A stretch of 64,000 nucleotides of DNA from positions 248,001 through 312,000 of the forward strand of contig WFMF01000039.1 of the NCBI GenBank assembly GCA_011033025.1, read 5' to 3'. Within the stretch, counting starts at the first letter, position 1, and each line of letters opens with the position of its first letter. The notes beneath the pieces are model-generated. The model was not told the origin of the DNA, ran no database searches, and saw only the letters and a program-made list of their open reading frames with translations. The stretch is from Beroe forskalii (lineage: Eukaryota; Ctenophora; Nuda; Beroida; Beroidae). The translations under genes and the position numbers were made by a program. Shown piece by piece: positions 12,101 through 25,804 of the stretch.

Positions 12101-14341
12101 GTGAGAAAGTAGTTTCGATGTGTTACTGTGTTGGTGTGATACTGTGATGAATCATACCAATGAGAGAGTGAGTTTTCGGCGAAAGGAAATCGTAAAAACA
12201 CGTGCAGTCGCCACTTGCGATTAATATAGGGATGAAATAATGGAAGAACCGGATTTTATTTTTGATAACAACTTGCATTTTTAATGTATTTTGAAGCCAA
12301 AAGTCACTATGCCTATATAATGGCGGATATTCAATGAATAAAATTCAAGTTTTTCATGAGGCATCAAGATGAGCAAAAAGTGAATATGAATGTGGAAACT
12401 TTTATAGTTCGTAATTGTGAAACCTGAATGAATGCTTAGATGGTTTCATTGATTTAGAACAACACAGATATAGATTACTAAATATGGCGTTACATGTACC
12501 ATCTATAAGCAGTAAGAACTTATGAAGGTGAATGAAAACGAAAATGGCTCACAGAAGTCCATTGAAAACTCTTAAAACTTCGTAAAACAGCTCCATAGTT
12601 TCATCCTAACCATGTTCTGTTCCTGCCTGGTTCCCAGTACTTGAATATATGGGAATGTAAAAATTACTTTATCATAAAGTCATAGAACCTAAGAACCTAG
12701 CTGATATCTTCTAATACAATCTGCTTATACCAGTCACCGTATAGCACCGACTTACTACTTTTACGTTTTAGATATAAGTGCTAGAATATAATATGTGGGA
12801 TATAATATGTAATGTGAACGGAGTAAAAAACCTACGTCAGTATAGTTTAAGTTTGTGTGATTTAATGATTTTAAAAAGGGAAATATTGAGGCAGTTAGAG
12901 AAAGTTTTTAGTTAATGCCGTTGAAAATTATTTTTTAGTAAAATATACCGTTGAAGTATTGAGACATATCCGTGAAGCTGTATTTGAGACATATTGCTAT
13001 ATCTACTGTATCAATAGTTATGACTGTGACTATAATCATATCAAATGGAAGTGGAAACCCTGCTACAGTAGTGTGAAACGAGTGACATGCTTCAACGCCT
13101 GGACAGTAGCAGTTTACCAATACTTACTGTAAATACACAAGTTGTAAAAGTATAAAATAGCAGCGAGACATAGGTTCGATGATAGGCAACTTATACATGG
13201 CATATCTGTAGCCGATAGTAAATTATTTTATACCGACGACATGACTCCGAACTACAAAAATTAGAAATAATATTTTTATGCAACTATATCATTAAAGAAC
13301 ACATAAAATACTCGCAACATACTCGCGGAGCTCGCGATCAAAAACTCTCGGAGCAAGATTCAAATAATATGACAAGCCGTAGAAAGAACCGTAGGTAAAA
13401 TATATCAAAATTTAGAATCGGGGAAGCCATTGGAGGCAGCATTGTAAACTAGAATTGTCGCCTGTTCATCACGTGATGGAGTAACGCCGCGCACAAAATC
13501 CATCCATACATTTATATATGATACATATGTGTGTGTATGACAGTAATATTGTAAGGTCCTACTACGATATATAATAGTATAAAACATGTTGCCTGGCGGA
13601 GCTAACGCAACGGTTTTTAATTCCCCACGCGATACACTTCACATGCGACATACCCATATAATTCCGTGCGATTTGTTCCAGTCGGAATCAGTCGAGAGAA
13701 ATAACAAAGCGTGTTTTTGTGAGACTGCAGCTTTATCACACACAAAAGAGAAACTGACACATTTTCCTGGTCTTGATGGCAGTATTTCCTCTTATTGGAA
13801 AGACAAGTTCTATAACGCCCGTAACGCGTCTTTAGTTTGGAGAGAGGAAAATAAGAGAGTGTGGAATTCATCTCACACCCACGCATGGCCAGAGACATCT
13901 CCAACTCAAAGCTTTGACATTTAGAGGAGATAAAAGAGCTAGGAAGAATCAGGAATGCAGAGGAAAAAAGCAGAGCTTGCGTCTTATAGCACGCGTGAAA
14001 GCGGAAAAATATAACGCTCAAGACCAGAGAAGAAAAAGAAGAGTAATGTTATACAAACCCCTTAGGAGTAGAATGGAAGCACCTAAACTTCTCTAAATAC
14101 CGTATAGATACTGAAACTACATACATTAAAACTTTCCAGAAAACATATATGTCATTGAATAATAATAATACAAATATATTACTTATTTACTTATACTATA
14201 CTCTGTAGTCCGTATAATAGTAATAAAACCCACGGCTGCAGCTTCTGATCTCGCTTCTCTCACTTCACACATGGAGTTGAGATAATGCAGGTCTAAAATA
14301 CCACCGAAAAATATACCCAGTTAAACCTCATCAATTCAGCA
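9181..14341. other. Non-coding AT-rich stretch, no gene recognised
   Basis: Open frames at 13586-13924 (plus) and 13617-14021 (minus) overlap antisense and neither has a recognisable domain. Nothing else here looks like an exon to me. Confidence 0.4.
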
Positions 14342-14373
14342 TTTTAAACCATAATAATGACGTCATTATAAAC
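14342..14373. mobile_element. CRE-bearing palindromic element, core fragment
   Basis: Reads ttttaaaccataataatgac followed by gtcattataaac, the reverse orientation of the family core (TGACGTCATTATNATGGTTTA). Confidence 0.4.
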
Positions 14374-14416
14374 TATTTAAAAGCTTTTCTGTGTGCGCGC
14401 GTGCTGCCATCCAAAA

Positions 14417-14466
14417 GAGGAAAAGTAGGACTAGTGGAGGAGGAAAAGTAGGACTAGTGGAGGACT
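14417..14466. repeat. 23-bp tandem duplication
   Basis: Two adjacent copies of a unit containing gaggaaaagtaggactagtg. Confidence 0.8.
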
Positions 14467-15785
14467 AATGCTGCCAAAAATTATACCTCCGCCACACAAA
14501 AGAAGCTGAGAATTAGACACGGAGCTGTATACATAATAAATGTTGAGTATGATGTATTATATTTAACAAGAGGTACACGCGCTTTTATACCAAAATTGTA
14601 TTGTTTTAGGGGGAGGTGTATTGTGAAGTGTAAAGATATAACACAAAACACCCCCTTTTAGAGCTTTAGGAACCAGTAGGTATCTAACAGGTGTGTTATA
14701 TGGCAGCTCGTATTTAGCAGCTCGTATTTAGCAGGTGGGGGATGAGTTCTGAGGAAATGAGTTGGCAGAGAAAGTCATACAGTTTGAGGAAAACGTTGGC
14801 ACATAACTTGCCTATATAATATGGTGGCATTATGTCATATGACGGCTTAGACTGACAGCTTAGTTCTTCAGAAATGCTGTGAAGAGGAAATGAGAGGTAT
14901 AGTGGCATGAAGTCAACATTCAATTACATCGATAATGCCCATGTCAGACAAAAGTCAACTTGAAGCGCGAAGCAAGGGCAACCAGTCCAAGGAGAATTGG
15001 TCATGGTTAGACCCCGGTGTAATGGCACAGAGTCATTTATTTATGGTGAAATAATGGTCCCATCACCCTCATTATATTCCTCTAGTATAGGGCGGTTAAA
15101 GTGGTATCATTATCAGGGTTTGGAATGGTGGAATGGTGAAGTAAACCAGCCTACCCCTCCTCTACGGCACACGCCTCATTACCGAGATATGTCGCAACAC
15201 ACAACACAATAGGGCACTATTAGGGCGCGGTAGCTAGAGCGTAAAGAACTTATAGTCGGATTTAAACTCGCGACTAAATATGTAACCATCTAGACATTAA
15301 CTAACCAACACTGCACCAATAGATGAGGGGGTGATGAAATTACTATGGTTTAGAAAGTGCGGTTGCAATGCCGTCAGCAGCCTATACTTTCACAGCAGAG
15401 TCAGATCTGTAGTTAGACTGAGCAGCATATTACGCCATTATACCAATTTAGAAATTAGACGCGTAGCAACTCCGTAATTAGTGAAATTTTCTCATTATAA
15501 TTACGATATCATATTATTTAGAAGATCTCTGATGACCGGAGCTGTAATTAATTTGAATATACCGAGACACAAAGTCAAGTTTAAACTCTGACATAACTTT
15601 ATTATTTCTTCATATATTACCATGATTTGCTGAGTTCATCAACATAAACAGTTTCATATTGTGTGATGATTATATTGTATCGTATTAAACAATATACAGT
15701 AACAAGTCAACTCATTGCATGCTAACTGTTACTACTGCAGTTTACTGTATACTACAACCACAGGTACTACTACAACTACTAAACA

Positions 15786-15878
15786 CCGCGCACGAGAAAT
15801 AGGCGGATCAACGTCATTAACTCACTGTACAATCATATGATAATGACGTGATCCTAACCGCCTATTTCTCGCGCGTGG
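15786..15878. mobile_element. Full-length palindromic AATAGGCGG element
   Basis: Inverted ends cgcgcacgagaaataggcgg and ccgcctatttctcgcgcg enclose a CRE-type core with acgtcattaactca on one side and atgataatgacgt on the other. It is about 93 bp and non-coding. This copy has the longest matching terminal repeats of the family and is the best guide to its true ends. Confidence 0.75.
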
Positions 15879-16829
15879 CGTATAGTAACTACGACAGTAA
15901 TGAACTACTACAACTATCTGCAGAGGTTTGTAGTAAACTAGTACAACTATATTATAGAGCTCAGGTTTGTAACGGCTCATAAGATACGTGTAACATATAT
16001 CCTGACAGTTTAGATTGATTGGACCAGCAACAGCAAGTGTGTGTTCGTGTGTGTGTACCACACTATGTCATCATTATATTATTAGGTGCTTCTGAGACCT
16101 CAGTACAGCCTAGTCACTCAGCTCATTGACAATTGACTGGTTTCGTCAGTTGACCTAAACTTTGGACCAACGGAAACTTAGAGTATTTGTAACGTAACTT
16201 CATGTTTGCAACAAGGAGGGTGAAGCTCCAACGGTTAAAATCACATTTAATAAATCAATAAGATAAACCAAAATCAAATATTATACAAAATATGATAATT
16301 CCAATAGAGGATTCAGCAGACAAAATTAACAGGTACTTCTGAATACAACCTAGTCACTAGTGGTATAAGTAGTCAATTGGTGGTGAAGATAATCATCATC
16401 AAAATGTAAAATAGTTAATGAACATTTAATTCGCCGGCTGAGTTCAAAACAATCTGAGTGCAATAATAGTGTTATTATTGTCCCATTAATACTTAAAAGC
16501 TTACTTTTAACCTAAAGCTTGAAAAGACTAGGTACAGTATGATTACTCAATCTATATGCCAATATTCAATAAGCATCATGGACAAGACAGGTGTGTTCTT
16601 TATAAAGTTTTAAAAAGGTCGCAGGTGTAACCTTGTTCTTTGATAATGAGACTGGGGCACTTCGATGGCTCTGTTAAGTGTTGTGCCTTGTGGTACAACC
16701 AGGTTATCAATCTCTCCTGAGGCTTATATCACTCGACTTCACCAAAGGGTATTCAAGTAAATGACCCCACTCGGATGGCACCTCGTGGAATTAGAACTGG
16801 TAACCCACTCTACCTCAATTCATAAGTAG

Positions 16830-16895
16830 TTCATGAGGGAGAGTGTCATGTTAGCAATCAACAGGTTGCTGGTTTGATTCCCACCTAGACTACTG
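16830..16895 (+). repeat. Possible tRNA-derived (SINE-like) fragment
   Basis: The string ggttgctggtttgattccca resembles an RNA polymerase III B box (GGTTCGANTCC) and its T-loop context, preceded by an anticodon-arm-like stretch. T-stem pairing is imperfect and no A box is convincing, so this would be a relic and not a functional tRNA. Confidence 0.2.
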
Positions 16896-16945
16896 TGCTA
16901 AGGGAGAGGGCTCTTACCTACAGACGCACACGGTTCACTCATCTG

Positions 16946-19900
16946 TGGGGGGGATTGTAGCCCAAAAAACCTAGCCCAAGATCCCAAATTTAGGGTAGGG
17001 CTTGGTTTTTTTTTGTTTTTTATGTTTTTTAGGTTTGGATTTTTTGAACTTTTCGGACATCTCACACCAATGTGTTATTTGTGTTACTCACATGTTCTTA
17101 TTGATACTCAATGGTTTCCAATCATTACAGATGGCTTAAATTTCAATATTTTAAGGACTTTTAATTAGCATTTTAGGAGCATTTTACTATTTTAAGAGCC
17201 CTCAGTGCTTATTGATAAGGATCAACGGAAAAACATGATATAGCACGGGACCTTGGTCCAACAGTGATTAGATAGGAACAGCAAAGGATCAAAGGATCAA
17301 AATGTGTCGAATCAGACGATACTGGTCTTAACAAGAGAGCCCCGGCCACTCATTACCACGTAGGGGTTAGTCAAGACCCGAGGGTTCTTCAAAATATTTG
17401 TTCTTGCTTCCTTGGCTCACCAGGGGCCGGATGACGAAGAGCCAGGGAGTCACCAAGAGTTTCATTGCATCTCAGGGCGAGGTAAGAGTCAGGGTGGAGG
17501 CTTCATGAGGATGCAGGACTTGTGTCACCAGAGGGCCAGGGAAGTGTTGCAGGGAGTCAAATGGGAGTCACTAGGGGAAGGAATGGACCAACACAGCACC
17601 AGGTGAAGGTCACCAGATGAATTTCGGCCAGTTGAGAGCCATTTAGCATTCTTGCTTCAATGATGATTGACAAAAGTCATACAATGATCATAGAAGACCA
17701 GTTTGTAGTCACTTAGTCACTTAGCAATGATAAAGGCTTCATCAGTCAGCAATGCTTGATTATTGATGCTCAGCATATCTTTCATGAGGTCACAAGGTCA
17801 TCTGTATGGCTAAGAGACACCAGCTTCTTGCGAGACTGCGAGAGTCGACTTGTTGATGAACCGTGTCCAGTGGAGTCATGATTGATAAATTAACACTGGA
17901 AGAAGTGAGTCTGAAAAGGGTGCTGCCAAGAGTCTGGTCAGACTCTGGTTCATGCAGGAGGGTATTTGGCCAGAAGATCAGGTCAGAATGACCAGTGGGT
18001 TACGTGATCAGCTAAGAGTCAGCAGTGGGACAGTCAAGAAATACCAACTGGGTCATCAGATAAGTGTTGTAAACTTGCCACCAGTGGTTTTGGCAAGATC
18101 AGGAGACACCAGCTGTATGTCAGGTAGGATCAGGACATGCCATTTAAGCAGTTATAGGTCAGGTAGGATCAGGAGACGCCAGTACTTCACTTACGATCAG
18201 GAGACACCAGTACACAGTAGTGAGAAGGTCAGTTTGACCTGGCCAGGTAGTATCAGAAGACACCAGCTGTAGGTCAGGCAGGATCACGACACGCCAGTTA
18301 AGCAATTATAGGTCAGGTAGGATCAGGAGACGCCAGTAGTTCACTTAGGATCAGGAGACACCAGAAGGTCATGTAGGATCAGGAGACGCCAGTAGTTCAC
18401 TTAGGATCAGGAGACACCAGAGGGTCATGTAGGATCAGGAGATGCCAGTAGGTCAGGTACGATCAGGAGACGCCATTAGATCAGGTATGATCAGGAGACG
18501 CCAGTAGGTCAGATAGGATTAAGAGGCTCAGGTAGGATCAGGAGACACCAGCTGTAGTTCAGGTTGGATCAGGGCACGCCAGTTAAGCAGTTATAGGTCA
18601 GGTAGGATCAGGAGACGCCAGTAGTTCACTTAGGATCAGGAGACACCAGAGGGTCATGTAGGATCAGGAGACGCCAATAGGTCAGGTAGGATCAGGAGAC
18701 GCCAGCTGCAGGCCAGGTAGGATCAGGAGACGCCAATAGGTCAGGTAGGATCGGGAGATGCCAGCTGTAGGCCAGGTAGGATCAGTAGAGGCCAGTTATG
18801 GGGTAGGTAGGATCAGGAGACGCCAGTAGTTCAGGTAGGATCAGGAGACGCCAGTAGTTCTCTAGGATCAGGAGACACCAGAGGGTCATGTAGGATCAGG
18901 AGACGCCAATAGGTCAGGTAGGATCAGGAGACGCCAGCTGCAGGCCAGGTAGGATCAGGAGACGCCAATAGGTCAGGTAGGATCAGGAGATGCCAGCTGT
19001 GGGCCAGGTAGGATCAGTAGAGGCCAGTTATGGGGTAGGTAGGATCAGGAGACGCCAGTAGGTCAGGTAGGATCAGGAGATGCCAATAGGTCTGCAGCTT
19101 GACCTGGCCAGGTAGGATCAGTCTAAGACACCAGCTGTAGATAAGGTTGGGTCAGGACACGCCAGTTAAGCAGTTATAGGTCAGGTAGGATCAGGAGACG
19201 ACAGTAGTACACTTAGGATCAGGAGACACCAGAAGGTCATGCAGGATCAGGAGATGCCAGTAGGTCAGGTAAGATCAGGAGACGCCATTAGATCAGGTAA
19301 AATCAGGAGACGCCAGTAGGTCAGGTAGGATTGAGAGGCTCAGGTAGGATCAGGAGACACCAGCTGTATGTCAGGTTGGATCAGGACACACCAGTTAAGC
19401 AGTTATAGGTCAGGTAGGATCAGGAGACGCCAGTAGTTCACTTAGGATCAGGAGACACAAGAAGGTCAAGTAGGATCAGGTGAAGCCAGTACGTCAGGCA
19501 GGATCAGGAGATGCCAATAGGTTAGGTTGGATCAGGAGACGCCAATAGGTCAGGTAGGATCAGAAGAGGCCAGTTATAGGTCAGGTAGGGTCAGGAGACG
19601 CCAGTGGATCAGGTAGGATCAGGAGATGCCAGTAGGTCAGGTAGGATCAGGAGGCGCTAATGGCTCAAACGGTTACCTATTCAAGTGTCACTAGTAGGTC
19701 ACGCAAGAAGTACCAGCTGGGCCAACACTCAACAGGAAAGTGTCTGCTGTCACATATGGTCAATGGTCAGGCTATGGTCGAAAGTCGGAAATTAGGACAG
19801 GCAAGAGTTGCCATTAGGCCAGATAAGATTCGTCAGTAGGTCAGGTAAGAATCGTCACTAGGCCCGGTAAAAGTCGCCAGTAGTTCAGATTAGATTCCTC

Positions 19901-20646
19901 AGGAGGTCATGTAGGGTCGTCAGTATGTCAGGTAAGAGACGCCAGTAGGTCAAGTAGGAGGCGCCAGGAGATCAGGTTACAGTTTCCAGTGGTACGATGG
20001 GCAGCTGGGTCATGGGGAGTAACCAGTCAGTGAGGCATTCAGGCAACATGCAGGTCACGATTTGGTCAGGCAAGAGTCACCGCCTGGATCGGTTAAGGGT
20101 CTCCAGTAAACCAATAGGTCAGGCAAAAGTCATCATTCAGTCAGGTAATAGAGCAAGAGGCCCTAGTTGGTCAGGTCAGAGTCACCGATGAATTTGGCAA
20201 GAGTTCCAAAAGCAGCACTCAGCAGGTCAGCCAGGAGTCACAGTCGATTAGGCAAGAGGTCCCATTGAACAGGTTATAGTCACCAGTGAGTTAGGCAAGA
20301 GTTACAACCTGGGTCTGGCATAAGTCACCAGTCACTGAGGCAAGAGTCACCAGAAGGTCATCAAGAGATTCCAATTAGTCAGGGAATATTGTGCATTTCA
20401 CTGTTAGGTGATACCTTAGCCCTTAAAGCTCTGGAAGCATGAAAATAACCGTTTCAAATAAACTTTAAGAGCCACTGAATGTAAAATATAAGTTCAAGAA
20501 CAACTGATTTTTAAGTTAAAATTCATTGGAAAAAGCCCCAGAAATTAATAAAATGTAACCCAAAAAAACCTAAAAAAACAAAAAAAACCTAGCCCAAGAT
20601 TCGAAGAATAGGGCAGGGCTAGGTTTTTTTGGGCTACAATCCCCCA
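16946..20646. mobile_element. 3.7-kb inverted-repeat element (inner) with minisatellite core
   Basis: Left border (16946-17037): gggggattgtagcccaaaaa, then acctagccc and a T-rich tract. Right border (20556-20646) is the reverse complement, ending gggctacaatccccc. The arms are about 90 bp, and each is itself palindromic (AACCTAGCCC facing GGGCTAGGTT). Everything between is non-coding and dominated by the array at 17955-20370. No transposase is seen. Confidence 0.65.
17955..20370 (+). repeat. ~30-bp minisatellite (GGTCAGGTAGGATCAGGAGACGCCAG type)
   Basis: Dozens of variants of ggtcaggtaggatcaggaga cgccagta. The region 18090-19670 is regular. The flanks (17410-17955 and 19680-20370) hold decayed versions in which only gtcag, agtcacca or caagagtcacc survive. 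A longer higher-order unit is marked by gttaagcagttataggtcag at about 18142, 18296, 18581, 19162 and 19392. Apparent open frames here are repeat artefacts. Confidence 0.9.
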
Positions 20647-20759
20647 ACTGTATATTAATTGAATCTTGCCATAGGTGATATTCTATACATATACAAGTCG
20701 AGTATACTAACTCCAAAATAATATACTCAAAACAGTGACTGTTTTGTATATTTCTCATT

Positions 20760-20965
20760 TTTTGACTATCTTAACTCCATTTGTTTCTATCTTAACTCCG
20801 ACTAATATCATTGAAATCATAACTCTGATTATTCTTAAATCCACAAATATCCTATCTCCAGATAATTGAAATACTGATTATCCTAACTCCAAATACTATC
20901 ATTAAAATCAGTAAATTTGAACTATCCTAAATCCACAACTATCTTATCTCCAAATAATTAACAAA
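20760..20965 (+). repeat. Degenerate tandem repeat with core TATCCTAACTCCA
   Basis: Six or more decayed units containing ctaactcca or cttaactcca, spaced by about 25-45 bp. They lie between the inner and outer right borders of the inverted-repeat element. Confidence 0.6.
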
Positions 20966-21214
20966 CCAATTATCCTAACTCCAATTTCAAAAATTCAAAT
21001 GCTGATTTTCCAACCTGCTTTAGCATTGATAAAAAGGCAATGATTGAGATCCATAGACAATAACCCAATATGAAATAATAAATGCTTAAAAAATTTCCGA
21101 TCAAGCAGTATTGGAGGATAATAAGTTTTTTTTGATTATCTCAAAAACTAAAAGTGGGTGGAGATAAGATACTTGGATATAGGATTGTTTTGAACTGGAC
21201 CGGCGAATTGAAGT

Positions 21215-23730
21215 TAGACGTTATCATGATACGCAATATAGGGCTTCTAAAGAGCTGCTCTGAACGAATAAACAGGCTAACACCGGATGAGAGATTGAAA
21301 TCTCATGGTTTCATGGACAATTCTGAGCAATGAAATAATGTAGGTCAGCTCACATGGTAGCTATAGAATAGAAACGCGAGTACCTATAAAGTGAAATCGG
21401 CAAATGTATCACAAATTGTCATAGTTCGACGAATAGAAAGTATGGGTTGACTAAGATAGATTTTAATGAGATTCTCAGCTCTCATCCTTAATTTTCTGAG
21501 GATGGTGCTACCGCACTTTGACGTGATTACATAATCGGATAATGGAACACTTCAAAGGATGGAGGCTTGAAATAATCCACCATTTTATACCATTTCTACC
21601 ACAGAATTAAAGCGTAGGAAAAATGCGCGCGCATGTCTCATATCAATTTGAATAATTTTTCTAGAGCTACCAAGCTCTTTAACTTTTCAGCCTGTCAGGA
21701 AATTATTCAACCAGCGCCCAACTCTGGATAAAAGGAGATGGTTTGCAGACGTTTTGACGTTATCAACTTTTGATACTAAACCATGACAAACTACGAATCA
21801 ACCAGCCGTTTATTTGTCGTGCGGAACCAATAACTATCAGGGAAAGACTTTCCGAAAGGTGCTTGAAGTTTCAACAGCAATAAGACTACCAGTTCTTGAA
21901 ATATCGTCTGCGCAAATCATCATAAACACGACTAATAATAGTTCTGTGAAATACCAATGCCATCAGACAGTCGAAAGATTTTAGTGGGAGAGACATTTCA
22001 TTCAATGTGATATTTTTGCGGACAAACACCCAACACTGTGATTCACAATATTCTTAAACATTTAGCTTTGATTTGCAGCCAATTTGTAGACGGCATACAA
22101 ACACCAAAGATATGAGCGATAGCGCGCCGGTAAGCGTGATTATAGGACAAGCAAAGGCAGGTGCAGCATATAAGAGCATGCAAAATAACTCCGTTCTTTT
22201 CATTAAATGATGGAGGATGAATAAAAGGCAAGGGTCGTATATGTATACGGGGGTGAGCAGAATATATTCTATATATCCCACCATCTAACCAGCCTAAAGC
22301 TGGCTGTAAGGCGGTCCAACACGTAAAGAACACTCCATTTTAAGGTCTGATAATGGTGTCACTTCTTAATGACCACTATGCCTGTACATATGAGTCCACA
22401 TAGCACCCTAGAATAGGTCACGAGCAGAGTACACGGGGATTTGGGGATATAATGGCGTATAATTATTCTAAATCCGTATTATGTGTTGTTATTGTCAACT
22501 GGTTTGTGTGGCTACTCGGCCAGGATATAACCTGGTGAAATGATGAGACCTGAAGAAAGCCAAAGAGAGAAATGAGATAATTGAGATATCTCACAGGCTT
22601 CTTGAGTTGGAGGAATAAGGATAAGTCGCTATTATCACGAGTATCACGAGTAGGGTGATCGAGAGGTATTTAATGAAAACGCAAACCAAAAGTTCAAAAG
22701 CATGAGAACATTACAAAAAGCGTGTCAAGAACAACTCAAAGCAGGATACACGTTTCCTGCAACTAAAACGTGACCAAATACAACTCTCAGGCAAAAAATG
22801 TTCTTACGTTGAGAGAGGGAGAAAGTGTAAAGGATTCCATTTATAACACTTGTAGAATTTCCTTGAAACCAGCTGGCGGTTTCTTTGTTAGGATGCCGAA
22901 ATGCAAAGCTGGGAAGAGGCAACTAATCATTACGAGAGTGACTTATATTTGGAGAGAGTTACAGCTGTCTAGAAGTAGATGTGAGAAGATCAATTACATT
23001 TTATAAAGGAGCAATTTAACGGGTGTTTATATGCGCCCAGACATTTTGAAAGGATTCAAATTCCGATATTGATGAGGCATGAGTCACCCTGGTTCAGGTA
23101 AAACTATTTCTTGCTACAGTTCTTATGGGATTATAAGATTTTATTGCAAACACTTTCGATTGTTATGGGCATTGAAAGGCTTACAGAATGACAGATCACG
23201 GGTGCAACACTTCGTTTCAAGTGTGGTTCCTAGATTAAAATACAGTAACACAGAAAAATTACAAGCAAAACTAAGCATCCTTCGTTGATCAAACATTATG
23301 ACTTTATTTCGAACCAGAGACCTGGGGCACTCTCTATTTCATATTTAGATAGTTGTGTACGCAAGATATTTCAAAGTTCTCTATTTATCATGATTTGAAC
23401 GAAGGGTATAAATGCTATTGCGCTTGATATATAACTAATTGACCCATTGTTATAAACCTCCCATTTAAATGCCTGGAAGTTATGAACACACAGAGACTGC
23501 TTATCATATCGTGTGGCAAGAGAATATAAACAAAAGCAAGCGAGCTGGGACAAAGTGTGTAGGTACACATTATAGATGGGTGTGTATCATGGGAAATATA
23601 TTGTGTAGGCAAATATAAACAACGCGTACAATATTGTCGCTTGAAACAATGTCTTGACCCCAATACAAATAACTCCAAGGAATGATACAATGGGAGGGTG
23701 GAAGTGACGCGTTACCATTGTTTAGTGACA
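21215..23730. other. Non-coding stretch, no gene recognised
   Basis: Overlapping short open frames at 22043-22333 and 22725-23006 show no domain or convincing splice borders. Confidence 0.4.
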
Positions 23731-23732
23731 AA

Positions 23733-23770
23733 ATGATGACGTCATTATAATAGTTAAATGATGAAGTTAA
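23733..23770. mobile_element. CRE-bearing palindromic element, core fragment
   Basis: Has gatgacgtcattataatagt followed by taaatgatga; ends missing. It runs directly into the tandem repeat at 23757. Confidence 0.35.
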
Positions 23771-23870
23771 GGTAGGAAAATGAGTTTGAGTAGCAAATAC
23801 ATGAAGTTGAAGCTAGCAAAATGATAAAGTTTAAGGTAGCAAATTGATGAAGTTTAAGGTAGCAAAATGA
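23757..23870 (+). repeat. ~26-bp tandem repeat
   Basis: About four units of gatgaagtttaaggtagcaaaa with base changes. Confidence 0.75.
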
Positions 23871-24672
23871 CGACGATGTCTCAATCTTCCTGCAAGGTAA
23901 TATGAGCCAAATGGTGACCCCACCAAGACAAAAAGAGGAAAAGAGAGAGGTAAGGAGGTAGTTACGAAGTTTGGAAAAGAGAAGGGTAAGTACCTACCTA
24001 GTTAAGGTTAGAGAGTTTATTGAGGAAGGAATGTAATCAATCAAGTTTAATTGGATTAAATGGCGAGATATAATGTAGCTCTTTCGCGGTGTTTTTACAT
24101 GAATCACAGGATATAATTGGTTAATTTAATCAGTGGTTGTAGGACTATAAGATAACAGTTTCAATTAGGAACATTAATAAGTTATTATAACGAATAAAGT
24201 TACTTTAATCAGAGGGCCTACTTTCTGTCATAGGCGTTATCTTCCTATTACCGAAAGAGGTATTAAGGTAATAATACTGGCGCGATGATTCAGCCAAATC
24301 ATAAAGATAGGAAATATTTGAAGTGTCAAAATAAGTTTCAATCTTCATCGTATCATCAAAAAGTTTTTCTAGTGCAGAACAGAATAAAGAACACTTTTAC
24401 AAAAAAGAAAAAGTAAATTGAAACGACAATTTCAAGCTGAGCCTTGAACCAACATAGCATTTTGTAAGTCTCTCTCAGCAACTGTATACAGATCAGTAAA
24501 TCTTGCAAGGTAGAAATACTGAGTCAAAACGTACAGAGTTCTTACAGGAGATTACAGGGAAGCAGCTAAATTATAAACTGGAATCGCGCGATAGTTTCAA
24601 CGAAACCAGACAGTGCAGGGATCAGATTCGAATCAAAGGCGACTTCCAACGACACCAACTTATCACACTACA

Positions 24673-24710
24673 CTATGATAATGACGTCATTTTTTAGCCG
24701 CGTATTTTTC
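24673..24710. mobile_element. CRE-bearing palindromic element, half copy
   Basis: Reads actatgataatgacgtcat then ttttagccgcgtattttt, a diverged right half (core plus CCGCCTATTTTT-type end). Confidence 0.45.
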
Positions 24711-24837
24711 ATCAACAACCTAGAACAACCGTAGGCAGTCTCTATATATGTTTTAGAGTTTAGACGGCATTTATTTGAGTTGACGGACACTCGGAAATTA
24801 CAGTAGACAATCACATATTATGTGAGATTCGAGTGAT

Positions 24838-25224
24838 TAACAGGTCAACCGGTACATTAACACTGTACTGGTAAAATTAACAGGTCAACCAGTACATTAA
24901 CACTGAACCAGTTAATTAACACAGTACTGGTAAAATTAACAGGTCAACCAGTACATTAACACTGAACCAGTTAATTTAACAGGTCAACCAGTACATTAAC
25001 ACTGCACCAGTTAATTTAACAGGTCAACCAGTACATTAACACTGAACCAGTTAATTTAACAGGTCAACCAGTACATTAACACTGCACCAGTCAATTTAAC
25101 AGGTCAACCGGTACATTAACACTGCACCAGTTAATTTAACAGGTCAACCAGTACATTAACACTGTAACAGTTAATTAAACAGGTCAGCCGGTACATTAAC
25201 ACTGTACTGGTAAAATTAACAGGT
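24838..25224 (+). repeat. ~40-bp tandem repeat (TTAACAGGTCAACCAGTACA type)
   Basis: About ten units of ttaacaggtcaaccagtaca followed by ttaacactgaaccag. Two unit variants occur, ending accag or actgg, and the last units are shortened. Confidence 0.9.
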
Positions 25225-25804
25225 ACAGAACGGCAGTACTAGTTTACTAGCAAGTGCACTAGTGCTGTAGCAAGGGCAGTAGAATCACAGTACTAGTATA
25301 CTGGTAAGTTGTGGGGAGTACTGGACATTTCAATCCCTAAAGTACAGGGAGATTATCAAATGAAGACCAATAGGCTGGTTATTGGCTTCGTGAATGATTC
25401 TACAGAGAAATATCGTCAATGCGACAAATAGATAGTTGATCAAAGCAAACAATATTGGCACCATGCATGCAACAAACAGTCTTGCTAAATGAGGACTTAA
25501 ATTTACTGCATACAGAGAAGCTTTGAGAAAACAACTGGGATTCGATGGAGATTGATCAGCGAAACCTTAGATAACGTTAAATAGCGGCAAAGAGCAATGC
25601 TGATTTACCCAACAACTGTCAATTTCTGGGAATAAAACTCGTTATAAAATCAATTTTCGCCCCCAGAAAATTTGCGATAATCTGCGAAACCAAGAGTGAA
25701 GCTAAATTAAAAACCCTTTTCACGCTATGTCCAATGTGTTATTTTGACAAAGCACAACAATATCGACAGTGTACTAACCTATCCGTAGGATCCCGAAATC
25801 GTCA

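Larger units (their letters stand above)
16425..21211. mobile_element. 4.8-kb inverted-repeat element (outer), minisatellite-filled
   Basis: The left end reads aattcgccggctgag then ttcaaaacaatct. The right end, read in reverse complement, gives aattcgccggtccag then ttcaaaacaatcc. About 24 of 28 positions agree. No transposase frame is visible inside; the interior is a second inverted-repeat element (16946-20646) and its minisatellite. A clean target duplication is not evident, because AATT at each border may be part of the palindrome. Family unknown; probably a non-autonomous DNA transposon. Confidence 0.5.

Noticed and set aside
13586-14096. Overlapping frames on both strands of 112, 134 and 60 codons
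   Set aside because: No domain, antisense to each other, no convincing splice borders.
16830-16895. Functional tRNA gene
   Set aside because: The B-box match is good but the T-stem mispairs and there is no convincing A box or acceptor stem; kept only as a weak SINE-like relic.
17412-18272. Open frames in the minisatellite-filled element
   Set aside because: Their peptides mirror the decayed ~30-bp repeat; coding is not supported.
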